NCBI RefSeq assembly: GCF_015500075.1
Contig: NZ_CP045496.1
Coordinates: 5,590,001 to 5,654,000 of the forward strand
DNA from: Mesorhizobium sp. INR15
GTDB lineage: Bacteria > Pseudomonadota > Alphaproteobacteria > Rhizobiales > Rhizobiaceae
Direction: 5' to 3'
Length of the DNA: 64,000 nt
The notes under the pieces: generated by a model
Told to the model about the DNA's origin: nothing
Database searches by the model: none
Seen by the model: the letters and a program-made list of their open reading frames with translations, nothing else
Program-made: the position numbers and the translations under genes
Part shown: in pieces, positions 1 through 9,124 of the stretch
Position numbering within the stretch: position 1 is the stretch's first letter
Layout: every line of letters begins with the position of its first letter

Positions 1-390
1 TCCGGCAACATCGTGCGCAATCTCTCGACCACCGGTCCCTACCCGCCTGACTCTCCAGGGTTTGGTGTTGGCATCAGTGTCGAGGCCGATACAACCGTTT
101 CCGGCAACGTTGTCGAGAACGCACCGCTCTACGGGATGCAGATCGGCTGGGGGCCGTTCCTGCGCAACGTCATTGCGACAGGAAACATCATTCGCAAGGC
201 TGGAACAGGCATCGTCGTGTCGGTGGTGGAGGGTGCCGGCACCGCGGTCATTTCCGACAATGTCATCGACGGCGCTCGAAACGGTGCCGTTATCGGCCAA
301 CGTTGGGCCGAGCGGGCGACCGGCGATCTGACGTCATCGGCCAATACCGGCTACGCACACCTGACCGTCGAGCGCAATCACGTCAGTTGA
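1..390 (+). CDS. C-terminal part of a TIGR03808-like right-handed beta-helix protein
   Basis: The reading frame is open from the first base of the window, so only the last 129 residues are visible; the true start lies upstream. The sequence repeats short beta-helix rungs of the type SGNVVENAPLYGMQIG, GNIIRKAGTGIVVS and ISDNVIDGARNGAVIG, the pattern of right-handed parallel beta-helix proteins. It matches my memory of the rhizobial family TIGR03808, a Tat-exported repetitive protein of unknown function. The catalytic role is unknown; polysaccharide binding or cleavage is only a guess from the fold. The frame ends in TGA just before the convergent asparaginase gene. Confidence 0.75.
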   Translation, partial: SGNIVRNLSTTGPYPPDSPGFGVGISVEADTTVSGNVVENAPLYGMQIGWGPFLRNVIATGNIIRKAGTGIVVSVVEGAGTAVISDNVIDGARNGAVIGQRWAERATGDLTSSANTGYAHLTVERNHVS

Positions 391-400
391 GCGCAAATCT

Positions 401-1405
401 TCAGCTCAACGCGGCGGTTGGCCGGAGCGCACCAACCTTGGCGCCGACCCGGCTTTCAATCGGTGCATTGGCAAGGTCGCTCAACTTGGCGGCCAAGGCC
501 TCATCGGAGCGAAGCAGTTTGGCAAGGATGGCGGCAACCATGGCTTCGCCAGCCCGGCCCGCGCCATCATCACATTTGAGCGAGATACCCAGCCCAAGTT
601 CGGGCACTGCCGCGCAGTAGGCACCTTCGGCGCCGCCTTTTGCGAAAATTCGTCCGGGTGCGGCTTCCATCAGGGCAACATCGGCGCGGCCGGTGCCGGC
701 GACGAAGAACGGTTCGGCCATACAGGCCGAAAACAGCCGCTTGGCAGCCTTGGCGCGCTCTGGACCGAAACCTCTTGCCGTTGCCATGCGGGCAAAGCCA
801 AGGGCAAAACTCTTGAGTGGCACGGCGTAGGTCGGGATCGAGCAGCCATCGGTCGCACGTTCATCTGCGCCGTGCCTAGCGCCCGTCACAGATTGCATCG
901 CGTCGCGCACCATCTCCTGCAGGGCGTGGCCAGCCTTGACATATCCCTGGTGGGCAATGCCGGCGTGCACGCAGGTGCAGAGAAAGCCTGAGTGCTTGCC
1001 CGAGCAATTGTTGTGCAGCGCGTTCGGCGTGCCGCCGGCGCGGGCGAGCGTAATCTCCGCGTCGTGGTTCGAAGGCCAGTGCGTGCCGCATTCCAGGGCG
1101 TTTCCGTCCAGCCCGGCCTTGGCCAGCATCGCTCGCGCCAGCTCGGCATGCGCGGGCTCGCCGGAATGAGATGCGCAGGCGAGCGCCAGTTCGCGGTTGC
1201 CGAAACCATAGGCATCGGCGGCGCCGCTTTCGACAAGCGGCAGCGCCTGGATCGCCTTGACAGCGGAGCGCGGGAATACCGGACGCGACGTATCGCCAAT
1301 CTCCAGCACCGATTTGCCGTCGGCATCGAAAACCGCGACCGCACCGCGATGGGCGCTCTCGACGATGGCGCCGCGCAGAACCTCGATCAGAACCGGATTT
1401 GTCAT
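401..1405 (-). CDS. L-asparaginase, Rhizobium etli type (class 3, Asparaginase_II family)
   Basis: Predicted cytoplasmic enzyme that hydrolyses L-asparagine to aspartate and ammonia. The 334-residue length fits the family. Residues known to matter in the R. etli enzyme are present at one position less: Ser47-x-x-Lys50 (RSAVKA), Ser79 (CASHSGE), and Cys134 and Lys137 in NNCSGKHSG, plus a later Cys in DGCSIPTYA, which together would form the zinc site and Ser-Lys pairs. The ATG has a GGAGGTGAG Shine-Dalgarno directly upstream. It starts 26 bases after the stop of the thiolase gene on the same strand, so the two may be co-transcribed. It is unrelated in sequence to the E. coli type I/II asparaginases. 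Confidence 0.9.
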   Translation of the reverse strand: MTNPVLIEVLRGAIVESAHRGAVAVFDADGKSVLEIGDTSRPVFPRSAVKAIQALPLVESGAADAYGFGNRELALACASHSGEPAHAELARAMLAKAGLDGNALECGTHWPSNHDAEITLARAGGTPNALHNNCSGKHSGFLCTCVHAGIAHQGYVKAGHALQEMVRDAMQSVTGARHGADERATDGCSIPTYAVPLKSFALGFARMATARGFGPERAKAAKRLFSACMAEPFFVAGTGRADVALMEAAPGRIFAKGGAEGAYCAAVPELGLGISLKCDDGAGRAGEAMVAAILAKLLRSDEALAAKLSDLANAPIESRVGAKVGALRPTAALS

Positions 1406-1431
1406 CTCACCTCCAGCAAATTGCCGGCGGT

Positions 1432-2598
1432 TTACCTGATCCGGTCGAGAATTGAAACGTAGTTAGCGACGGCAGCACCGCCCATGTTGAAGATGCCGCC
1501 AAGTTTGGCGCCAGGCACCTGGATGCCCCCGGCTTCGCCGACAAGCTGCATGGCGGTCAAGACGTGCATCGACACACCGGTTGCGCCGATCGGATGGCCC
1601 TTTGCCTTCAAACCACCTGAGGGATTGACCGGCAACCGCCCGTCCTTGGCCGTCTCGCCGCTCAGCGCCAGCCTGGCGCCCTCGCCCGGCTTCGCCAGGC
1701 CCATGGCCTCATATTCGATCAACTCGGCGATGGTGAAGCAGTCATGCGTCTCGACGAAGGACAGATCGTCAAGCGTCACGCCGGCGGACTTCAGCGCCCT
1801 GCCCCAGGCCTGCTCACAGCCTTCGAAGGTCAGGATGTCGCGCTTCGACATCGGCAGGAAGTCCTGGACATGCTCATTGGCGCGGAAGGCGACGGCGCGG
1901 CGCATCTTCAGCGCTGTCGCGGTATCAGCAAGGATAAGGGCGGCGGCACCATCTGAAACCAGCGAGCAGTCGGTACGCTTCAAGGGGCCGGCGACGAACG
2001 GGTTCTTCTCGCTCTCCTGGCGGCAGAAATCATAGCCGAAATCCTTGCGCATCTGTGCATAGGGATTGTCTACGCCATTCTTGTGGTTCTTGGCGGCAAT
2101 CATGGCCAGCGCATCCGACTGGTCGCCGTAACGCTGGAAATAAGCCTGCGCGATCTTGCCGAAAACGCCGGCAAAACCGGCCGGGGTATCGCCGTCCTCG
2201 GGCAGGTAGGAAGCCTTGAGAAGGTTCTTGCCGATCTCAGGCCCGGGTGTCGTCGTCATCTGCTCGGCGCCGACCACCAGCACGATGCGGGCGGCATTGG
2301 CATCAATGGCGCGAATGCCTTGCCTGACCGCCGCTGACCCGGTGGCGCAGGCGTTCTCGACACGCGTCGCCGGCTTGAAACGCAGGCGGTCGTCGGCCTG
2401 CAGGACGAGGCTGGCGGTGAAATCCTGGGCGGAGAAGCCGGCGTTGAAATGACCGAGCACGATCTCGTCGACCTCGTCGGGGCCGATGCCAGCATGGTCG
2501 AGTGCGTCAGTCGCCACCTTGACGATCAGGTTTTCGAGCGTCTCGCCTTCGAGCTTGCCGAAACGCGAATGCGCCCAGCCAACGATGCATGCTGTCAT
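1432..2598 (-). CDS. Thiolase family protein (acetyl-CoA acetyltransferase-like)
   Basis: A 388-residue thiolase fold protein, probably acting on acyl-CoA thioesters in the cytoplasm. The nucleophile is likely Cys84 in VENACATGS, and the C-terminal active-site motif GHPIGATG has its His at about 335; ETHDCFTIAE is a further family motif. These are features of the SCP-x/acetyl-CoA acetyltransferase branch rather than of the biosynthetic PhaA type, so chain-length preference cannot be read from sequence. The frame stays open further upstream, but the ATG at 2598 has GGAG six bases before it and begins the conserved N-terminus, so it is preferred; an ATG at 2610 is an alternative. It is followed by asparaginase. 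Confidence 0.85.
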   Translation of the reverse strand: MTACIVGWAHSRFGKLEGETLENLIVKVATDALDHAGIGPDEVDEIVLGHFNAGFSAQDFTASLVLQADDRLRFKPATRVENACATGSAAVRQGIRAIDANAARIVLVVGAEQMTTTPGPEIGKNLLKASYLPEDGDTPAGFAGVFGKIAQAYFQRYGDQSDALAMIAAKNHKNGVDNPYAQMRKDFGYDFCRQESEKNPFVAGPLKRTDCSLVSDGAAALILADTATALKMRRAVAFRANEHVQDFLPMSKRDILTFEGCEQAWGRALKSAGVTLDDLSFVETHDCFTIAELIEYEAMGLAKPGEGARLALSGETAKDGRLPVNPSGGLKAKGHPIGATGVSMHVLTAMQLVGEAGGIQVPGAKLGGIFNMGGAAVANYVSILDRIR

Positions 2599-2753
2599 GA
2601 CAGTCTCCATCCTTCGCGCCAGCCTAGCACGGGATCGCGTGGCATGCGCACTATGACTATTGTTCAAATATGAACCACTTTTCCGAACTCGTGAAGGGCT
2701 GCTGTCAGAAAATCGCTTGGTGCAGAGCCTGAAACAGGGCAGGATTTTTGTTG

Positions 2754-2767
2754 ATTGATCCGTCAAT
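2754..2767. promoter_or_regulatory. Candidate BetI operator upstream of betI
   Basis: The sequence ATTGATCCGTCAAT is a palindrome with perfect 5-base arms (ATTGA/TCAAT) around TCCG, inside an A/T-rich patch 33 bases before the betI start. BetI repressors of the TetR family bind short dyads of this general type at bet promoters and release them in the presence of choline. The position fits autoregulation of the whole betI-betB operon. The assignment rests on symmetry and position only. Confidence 0.55.
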
Positions 2768-2800
2768 AAAATAATCATTGCCCGAACGGGTTGGAGCAGC

Positions 2801-3391
2801 ATGCCGAAAGTTGGAATGGAACCGTTGCGCCGCAAGGCGCTGATCGATGCGACGATCTCGGCGATCGGCGAACGCGGTTCACTTGACGTGACGATGTCGG
2901 AAATCGCCGGCCGTGCTGGCGTCTCATCCGCCCTTGCCCATCACTATTTCGGCGCCAAGGACGAGCTGTTGCTGGCGACAATGCGGCACATCCTGGCCGA
3001 ATTGACCATCGACATGCGGCAGGCGTTGCGCCTTGCCACCACGCCGCGGGCCCGCGTCTCGGCGGTCGTTGCGGTGAACTTCTCGGATATTCAGTTCCAG
3101 CCGGAAACCATAGCGGCCTGGCTTGCCTTCTATGTTGAAGCGCAGAAGTCATCGGCTTTGCGGCGGCTGCTTCGCGTTTATGCGCGCCGGCTGCATTCCA
3201 ACCTGATGAGCGGGCTTATCGGCATCCTGCCCAGGGCCGAAGCCGACCGCGTCGCCGAGGCGACAGCCGCCATGATCGACGGACTCTATATCAGACGGGC
3301 GCTGAAGGATGGCGTGCCCGACGCCGCGACCGCGATTGCGCTGGTCGAGGACTATCTCGAAACAAAACTCAGTGGACGGCGAAAACAGTGA
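2801..3391 (+). CDS. betI: BetI, TetR-family choline-responsive repressor
   Basis: A 196-residue one-domain TetR regulator. Residues about 10-60 form the N-terminal helix-turn-helix (TMSEIAGRAGVSSALAHHYF), followed by the all-helical ligand and dimer domain; the motif AWLAFYVEAQ and the closing ALVEDYLETKL are typical of BetI. In known systems BetI represses the choline-to-betaine genes until choline binds. It is the first gene of an operon with betC, a dehydratase, betA and betB, and its TGA overlaps the GTG of betC by four bases, so the two are translationally coupled. Confidence 0.93.
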   Translation: MPKVGMEPLRRKALIDATISAIGERGSLDVTMSEIAGRAGVSSALAHHYFGAKDELLLATMRHILAELTIDMRQALRLATTPRARVSAVVAVNFSDIQFQPETIAAWLAFYVEAQKSSALRRLLRVYARRLHSNLMSGLIGILPRAEADRVAEATAAMIDGLYIRRALKDGVPDAATAIALVEDYLETKLSGRRKQ

Positions 3392-4917
3392 CCGCCAGAA
3401 AACCCAATTTCCTGATCGTCATGGTCGATCAGCTCAACGGCACGCTGTTTTCCGATGGCCCGGCGGACTTTCTGCATGCGCCGCATCTGAAGGCGCTGGC
3501 CGCGCGTTCGGCACGGTTTGCCAACAACTACACAGCATCACCGCTTTGCGCACCTGGCCGCGCCTCGTTCATGAGTGGCCAGTTGCCCTCTCGCACGCAA
3601 GTCTATGACAACGCGGCTGAATTCGCCTCGTCGATCCCGACTTTCGCCCATCATTTGCGCGCTGCCGGCTATTATACCTGCCTGTCGGGCAAGATGCATT
3701 TCGTTGGACCGGACCAGTTGCATGGCTTCGAGGAGCGGTTGACCACCGATATCTATCCCGCCGACTTCGGCTGGACCCCGGACTATCGCAAGCCCGGCGA
3801 GCGTATCGACTGGTGGTATCACAATCTGGGGTCTGTGACCGGCGCCGGCGTCGCCGAGATCAGCAACCAGATGGAATATGACGACGAGGTCGCCTTCCAC
3901 GCTGTGCAGAAGCTCTATGATCTCTCCCGCACCTCCGACGATGCTTCATGCCGGCCCTGGTGCCTGACCGTTTCCTTCACCCATCCGCACGACCCCTACG
4001 TTGCGAGGCGGCAATATTGGGACCTCTATGAGGACTGCCCGGCGCTGGACCCCGAGATCGGTTTCATCCCTTACGACAGCCAGGACCAGCATTCGCAGCG
4101 GCTCTACCGCGCCAGCGATTATGACAGCTTCGACATCACGCCGGAGCAGATCCGCCGCTCGCGTCGCGGCTATTTCGCCAACATCTCCTATCTCGACGAC
4201 AAGGTCGGTGAGTTGTTGTCGGTGCTCGAGCGTACCCGCATGCTCGACGACACGATCATCCTGTTCTGCTCGGACCACGGCGATATGCTCGGCGAGCGCG
4301 GCCTTTGGTTCAAGATGAACTTCTTTGAGGGCTCCGCACGGGTACCCTTGATGATCGCCGGCAAAGGCATTCCAGCCGGCCTGCACGAGACGCCGGTCTC
4401 CAATCTCGACGTGACGCCAACGCTCTGCGACCTTGCCGGCATCGACATGACCGCAATCGCACCATGGACCGACGGCCAGTCGCTGTTGCCACTGCTCAAC
4501 GGCAACGCGCGGACCGCACCGGTATTGATGGAATACGCTGCCGAAGGCACCAATGCGCCGATGGTGGCGATCCGCGACGGTCGCTACAAATTCGTCCATT
4601 GCGAGATCGATCCGTCACAACTGTTTGATATGGACGCCGATCCGCAAGAGTTGAGCAATCTCGCCGCCGATCCGGCACATGCGGCTTTGGTGGCGGCTTT
4701 TATGGACAAGATTCGGGCGCGCTGGGACATGGCCGCGTTCGATGCCGCCGTGCGGGAAAGCCAGGCGCGCCGCTGGGTCGTCTATCCTGCCCTGCGCAAC
4801 GGCACGCATTATCCCTGGGAATTCCAGCCGCTGCAAAAAGCCTCGGAACGCTACATGCGCAACCACATGAATCTCGACGTGCTCGAAGAGCAGAAACGTT
4901 TTCCACGAGGCGAATGA
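3388..4917 (+). CDS. betC: BetC, choline sulfatase
   Basis: Hydrolyses choline-O-sulfate to choline and sulfate, feeding the betaine pathway and supplying sulfur. The 509-residue protein has the sulfatase signature C-x-P-x-R as CAPGR with Cys54, the residue converted to formylglycine, at the same position reported for the Sinorhizobium enzyme. Metal-binding elements are seen at the N-terminus (IVMVDQLNG) and in LFCSDHGDMLGERG. The C-terminal part (WVVYPALRNGTHYPWEFQP) is characteristic of choline sulfatases. It starts with GTG inside the betI stop (GTGA overlap) and ends in ATGA overlapping the next gene. No signal peptide is seen, so it should be cytoplasmic. Confidence 0.95.
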   Translation: MTARKPNFLIVMVDQLNGTLFSDGPADFLHAPHLKALAARSARFANNYTASPLCAPGRASFMSGQLPSRTQVYDNAAEFASSIPTFAHHLRAAGYYTCLSGKMHFVGPDQLHGFEERLTTDIYPADFGWTPDYRKPGERIDWWYHNLGSVTGAGVAEISNQMEYDDEVAFHAVQKLYDLSRTSDDASCRPWCLTVSFTHPHDPYVARRQYWDLYEDCPALDPEIGFIPYDSQDQHSQRLYRASDYDSFDITPEQIRRSRRGYFANISYLDDKVGELLSVLERTRMLDDTIILFCSDHGDMLGERGLWFKMNFFEGSARVPLMIAGKGIPAGLHETPVSNLDVTPTLCDLAGIDMTAIAPWTDGQSLLPLLNGNARTAPVLMEYAAEGTNAPMVAIRDGRYKFVHCEIDPSQLFDMDADPQELSNLAADPAHAALVAAFMDKIRARWDMAAFDAAVRESQARRWVVYPALRNGTHYPWEFQPLQKASERYMRNHMNLDVLEEQKRFPRGE

Positions 4918-5924
4918 TGACTGAAACCATGGTCCCTACCCTTGATCATCTCAGGCAGGCTTATGCCGTCACAGCCAAGGCGACGCAGGTTACGCCGCTG
5001 CTGGAATCGGCCGCACTTGCCACAGAGACCGGCGCCGCGCGTGTCTTCATCAAGCCGGAATCATTGCAATGGGCCGGTTCGTTCAAGGTGCGCGGTGCCT
5101 ATTGGCGGCTGAAGCGGCTGTCGCCTGCCGAAGCTGCAAAAGGCGTCGTTGCCTATTCCTCCGGCAATTTCGCGCAAGGGCTTGCGGCTGCCGGCCAGGC
5201 GCTCGGCATTCCCGTCACCATTGTCATGCCGATCGATGCACCCGCCGCCAAGCGGGACGCAACGGCAGCCTATGGCGCACGCGTCGTGCTGACCGATCAC
5301 GGCGAGCGGGCGCGTGAGGAAGTGGCGGCCGCCAAGGCGCGCGAGATCGCCGAGACCGAAGGCCTCACCCTGCTACACCCGTTCGACGACCCCGAAATCG
5401 TCGCCGGCCAGGCCGGCGCCGGCCTCGAAGCGCTCGACCAGCTTGCCGCCAAGGATGCGCAAGCCGATCTGCTGTTCTGCTCGGTTGGCGGCGGCGGGCT
5501 GATCGGCGGCGTTTCGCTGGCGTTCCACTACCTGTCTCCGCGCACCGAGATCATCGGCGTCGAGCCGGAAGGGTTCAACGGCATGGGCTCGTCGCTGGCG
5601 CATGGCAGCATCGAAACCATGCCGATCGGGCCGAAGTCGATCTGCGACGGGCTGATGTCGCGCCGGCCGGGTGACGCGCCGTTCGCGGCGGTGAAGACAG
5701 CGGGCGTTCGCGGCATCACCGTCGACGATCAGTCGGTGCGGCGCGCGATGCGGATTGCCTTCGAGCGGATGAAGCTGGTGCTGGAGCCGTCGGGCGCGGC
5801 ATCGCTAGCGGCACTGCTCGGCGGCAAGGTGGATGTGGCCGGCAAGACCGTGCTCGTGGTGGCAACAGGCGGCAATGTTTCGCTCGCCGATTTCATCACG
5901 CATATGAACGATGGGCGCGCATAA
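4914..5924 (+). CDS. PLP-dependent serine/threonine dehydratase-like protein in the bet operon
   Basis: A 336-residue fold-type II PLP enzyme. The PLP lysine is Lys58 in AGSFKVRGA and the phosphate-binding glycine loop is GGGGLIGG from about residue 192. Such enzymes deaminate serine or threonine to 2-oxo acids; close relatives include the EutB dehydratase of hydroxyectoine breakdown and 3-hydroxyaspartate dehydratases, and the sequence alone does not separate these. It is locked into the choline operon: its start overlaps the betC stop, and betA begins three bases after its stop. A plausible role is to deaminate serine arising from glycine betaine catabolism (betaine, dimethylglycine, sarcosine, glycine, serine), but this is inference. 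Confidence 0.8.
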   Translation: MMTETMVPTLDHLRQAYAVTAKATQVTPLLESAALATETGAARVFIKPESLQWAGSFKVRGAYWRLKRLSPAEAAKGVVAYSSGNFAQGLAAAGQALGIPVTIVMPIDAPAAKRDATAAYGARVVLTDHGERAREEVAAAKAREIAETEGLTLLHPFDDPEIVAGQAGAGLEALDQLAAKDAQADLLFCSVGGGGLIGGVSLAFHYLSPRTEIIGVEPEGFNGMGSSLAHGSIETMPIGPKSICDGLMSRRPGDAPFAAVKTAGVRGITVDDQSVRRAMRIAFERMKLVLEPSGAASLAALLGGKVDVAGKTVLVVATGGNVSLADFITHMNDGRA

Positions 5925-5927
5925 ACC

Positions 5928-7580
5928 ATGCTTGAAGCGGATTTCGTCATCATCGGCTCTGGCTCGGCCGGCTCGGCCATGGCCTACCGCCTGTCGGAAG
6001 ACGGCAAGCATTCGGTCATCGTCATCGAGTTTGGCGGCACCGATATCGGGCCGCTGATCCAGATGCCGTCCGCGCTCTCGATCCCGCTCAACATGAGCCT
6101 CTACGACTGGGGCTTTGCCAGCGAGCCGGAGCCGCATCTTGGCGGCCGCGTGCTGGCGACACCGCGCGGCAAAGTCATCGGCGGCTCGTCCTCGATCAAC
6201 GGCATGGTCTATGTGCGCGGCCATGCACGCGACTTCGACCACTGGGCCGAGGAAGGTGCGGCCGGCTGGGGGTTTGCTGATGTGCTCCCCTATTTCAAGC
6301 GCATGGAAGACTCGGATGGCGGCGAGGATGGCTGGCGAGGTCACGGCGGCCCGCTGCATGTCCAGCGTGGCCCGCGCAAGAATCCGCTCTATGGTGCCTT
6401 CGTCGAGGCTGGCCATCAGGCCGGCTTTGAACTGACCGACGACTATAATGGCTCGAAGCAGGAAGGCTTCGGGCCGATGGAGCAGACCATCCGAGGCGGC
6501 CGCCGTTGGTCGGCGGCGAGCGCCTATCTCAAGCCGGCGCTGAAGCGCAAGAATGTCAGCGTGGTCAAAGGCTTTGCCCGGCGGGTGATCATCGAGAATC
6601 AACGCGCCATCGGTGTCGAGATCGAAGCTCACAAACAGATTCAGGTCGTTAAGGCGCGGCGTGAGGTGATTGTCGCGGCGTCGTCGATCAATTCGCCCAA
6701 GATCCTGATGCTTTCGGGCATTGGCCCGGCTGAACATCTCAGGGACAATGGCATTGCCGTGGTGGCTGACCGGCCCGGCGTCGGCCGCAACCTGCAGGAC
6801 CATATGGAGCTCTACATCCAGCAGGAATCGACACAGCCGATCACGCTGAACTCGGTGCTCAATCCGTTTTCCAAGGCATTGATCGGCGCGCAGTGGCTGT
6901 TCTTCAAAACCGGCCTTGGCGCGACCAACCATTTCGAGGCGGCCGCCTTCGTGCGCTCACGCGCCGGCGTAGACTATCCCGACATTCAGTATCACTTCAT
7001 CCCGGCCGCCGTTCGCTATGACGGCAAGGCAGCCGCCAAGTCGCATGGTTTCCAGGCACATGTCGGCCCGATGCGCTCGAAGTCGCGTGGCTCGGTGACG
7101 CTGCGCTCGCCCGATGCCCGGGCGAACCCGGTGATCCGCTTCAACTACATGTCGCATCCGGACGACTGGACAGACTTCCGCCACTGCATCCGGCTGACCC
7201 GCGAGATATTCGGCCAGTCGGCATTTGACGCTTTTCGCGGCAAGGAAATCTCCCCCGGCAGCCAGGTCCAGTCAGACGACGAGCTCGATATGTTCATCCG
7301 CGATCATGCCGAAAGCGCCTATCATCCTTGCGGCACCTGCAAGATGGGCCGGGCGGATGATCTGATGAGCGTCGTCGATCCGGAATGCCGGGTCATCGGT
7401 GTCGACGGCTTGCGGGTCGCCGATTCCTCGATCTTCCCGCGCGTCACCAATGGCAACCTCAACGCGCCGTCGATCATGACCGGCGAGAAGGCGTCCGACC
7501 ATATTCTTGGCCGCACGCCACTGGCGCCGTCCAACCAGGAACCATGGATCAATCCGCGCTGGCAGGCGTCGGACAGATAG
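5928..7580 (+). CDS. betA: BetA, choline dehydrogenase (GMC oxidoreductase)
   Basis: FAD enzyme of 550 residues that oxidises choline to betaine aldehyde, usually associated with the membrane and electron transport chain. The FAD dinucleotide-binding motif GSGSAGSAMA starts at residue 10; both GMC signatures are present (GKVIGGSSSINGMVYVRG, and SINSPKILMLSGIGP). Catalytic candidates are His466 in AESAYHPCGTCKMG and Asn512 in NGNLNAPSIM. Length and motifs match bacterial BetA rather than alcohol dehydrogenases of the same superfamily. The Shine-Dalgarno is weak, and translation may depend on coupling to the dehydratase gene three bases upstream. Confidence 0.93.
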   Translation: MLEADFVIIGSGSAGSAMAYRLSEDGKHSVIVIEFGGTDIGPLIQMPSALSIPLNMSLYDWGFASEPEPHLGGRVLATPRGKVIGGSSSINGMVYVRGHARDFDHWAEEGAAGWGFADVLPYFKRMEDSDGGEDGWRGHGGPLHVQRGPRKNPLYGAFVEAGHQAGFELTDDYNGSKQEGFGPMEQTIRGGRRWSAASAYLKPALKRKNVSVVKGFARRVIIENQRAIGVEIEAHKQIQVVKARREVIVAASSINSPKILMLSGIGPAEHLRDNGIAVVADRPGVGRNLQDHMELYIQQESTQPITLNSVLNPFSKALIGAQWLFFKTGLGATNHFEAAAFVRSRAGVDYPDIQYHFIPAAVRYDGKAAAKSHGFQAHVGPMRSKSRGSVTLRSPDARANPVIRFNYMSHPDDWTDFRHCIRLTREIFGQSAFDAFRGKEISPGSQVQSDDELDMFIRDHAESAYHPCGTCKMGRADDLMSVVDPECRVIGVDGLRVADSSIFPRVTNGNLNAPSIMTGEKASDHILGRTPLAPSNQEPWINPRWQASDR

Positions 7581-7660
7581 AGCATGATCTATCCCATAGA
7601 GTGAGCTGCCCGATAGATTGAGCCGCCCATCCTGGGCAAAGACGAGTTGGAGACTTCCCC

Positions 7661-9124
7661 ATGCGCGCCCAGCCCACGGCATCGCACTATGTCAACGGAC
7701 GCTACATCGAAGATGAAGGCGGCGCGCCGCTGCCGGTCATCTATCCGGCAACCGGTGAGACGATCGCCATGCTGCGCTCGGCAACGCCGAACGTGCTGGA
7801 GCTTGCCATCGAGGCGGCGCGCGCCGCGCAGCCGGCCTGGGCGCGGCTGAAGCCGGTCGAGCGCGGCCGCATCCTGCGCCGCGCCGCGGACATCCTGCGT
7901 GCCCGCAACGCCGACCTTGCCCGCATCGAGACGCTCGACACCGGCAAGGCGATCCAGGAGACGCTGGTGGCGGATGCTCCATCGGCTGCCGACTGCCTCG
8001 AATATTTCGGAGGTGCGATTGCCGCCTACAATGGCGAGTCCGTCGATCTTGGCGGGCCCTTCGCCTACACGCGGCGCGAGGCACTGGGTGTTTGCGTCGG
8101 CATCGGCGCCTGGAATTACCCGATCCAGATCGCCGGCTGGAAATCAGCCCCGGCGCTCGCCATGGGCAACGCCATGGTGTTCAAGCCTTCGGAAAACACG
8201 CCGCTTTCCGCGCTGGCCTTGGCGGAGATCTACACCGAGGCCGGCCTCCCCGATGGGCTGTTCAGCGTTGTGCAAGGTTATGGCGATGTCGGCGCCGGCC
8301 TTGTCGGTCACGACGTCGTCGCCAAGGTGTCAGTGACCGGCTCGGTGCCAACCGGCCGCAAGGTGCTGTCGCTCGCCGGCTCGAAGATGAAGCACGCGAC
8401 GATGGAACTCGGCGGCAAGTCGCCCCTGATCGTCTTCGACGATGCCGATCTCGAAAACGCCATTGGCGGCGCCATGCTCGGCAATTTCTATTCGACCGGC
8501 CAGATCTGCTCCAACGGCACGCGCGTCTTCGTGCAGAGCGGCATCCACGACCGCTTCGTCGAACGCTTGGTCGAGCGGACCAAGAAAATCCGCATTGGCG
8601 ATCCGCTCGATCCGGAAACGCAGATGGGACCGCTGGTTTCCAAGGCGCAGCACGAAAAGGTCGTCGGCTACATCGAGATCGGCAAGCAGGATGGAGCGAC
8701 GCTCGCCTGCGGCGGCAATGTGCCTTCGCTGCAAGGTTTCCAGGGTGGCTTCTTCGTCGAGCCGACGGTGTTCACCGGCGTCACCGACACCATGCGCATC
8801 GCCCGCGAAGAGATTTTCGGTCCCGTGATGAGCGTGCTGAAATTCGACGGCGAGGACGAGGTGATCGACCGCGCCAATGATACCGAATTCGGCCTCGCCG
8901 CCGGCGTGTTCACGCGCGACCTGCCGCGTGCCCATCGTGTCATTGCCGAGCTGCAGGCCGGCACATGTTGGATCAACACTTACAATCTGACGCCGGTCGA
9001 AGTCCCCTTCGGCGGCTTCAAGCAGTCCGGCATCGGCCGCGAAAACTCCCTGGCGGCGCTGTCGCTCTATTCGCAACTGAAGTCGATCTATGTCGAGACC
9101 GGCGACGTGGCTGCGCCTTACTGA
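7661..9124 (+). CDS. betB: BetB, betaine aldehyde dehydrogenase
   Basis: NAD(P)-dependent cytoplasmic enzyme of 487 residues that converts betaine aldehyde to glycine betaine, the last step of the pathway. The general-base motif MELGGKSP has Glu249, and the nucleophile is Cys283 in GQICSNGTRV; GVCVGIGAWNYPIQIAGWK is the cofactor-binding region typical of BetB. A clear GGAG precedes the ATG by seven bases. It is separated from betA by 80 bases, so it may also have some independent expression. Its last seven bases overlap the convergent mannose gene. Confidence 0.94.
   Translation: MRAQPTASHYVNGRYIEDEGGAPLPVIYPATGETIAMLRSATPNVLELAIEAARAAQPAWARLKPVERGRILRRAADILRARNADLARIETLDTGKAIQETLVADAPSAADCLEYFGGAIAAYNGESVDLGGPFAYTRREALGVCVGIGAWNYPIQIAGWKSAPALAMGNAMVFKPSENTPLSALALAEIYTEAGLPDGLFSVVQGYGDVGAGLVGHDVVAKVSVTGSVPTGRKVLSLAGSKMKHATMELGGKSPLIVFDDADLENAIGGAMLGNFYSTGQICSNGTRVFVQSGIHDRFVERLVERTKKIRIGDPLDPETQMGPLVSKAQHEKVVGYIEIGKQDGATLACGGNVPSLQGFQGGFFVEPTVFTGVTDTMRIAREEIFGPVMSVLKFDGEDEVIDRANDTEFGLAAGVFTRDLPRAHRVIAELQAGTCWINTYNLTPVEVPFGGFKQSGIGRENSLAALSLYSQLKSIYVETGDVAAPY

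Noticed and set aside
5805..6932. Minus-strand open frame of 375 codons
   Set aside because: Antisense to the end of the dehydratase gene and betA; composition is that of a shadow frame.
7581..7660. Partial inverted repeat ATCTAT...ATAGAT between betA and betB as a second BetI site
   Set aside because: Arms are only six bases with a 20-base spacer and do not resemble the ATTGA/TCAAT dyad before betI.
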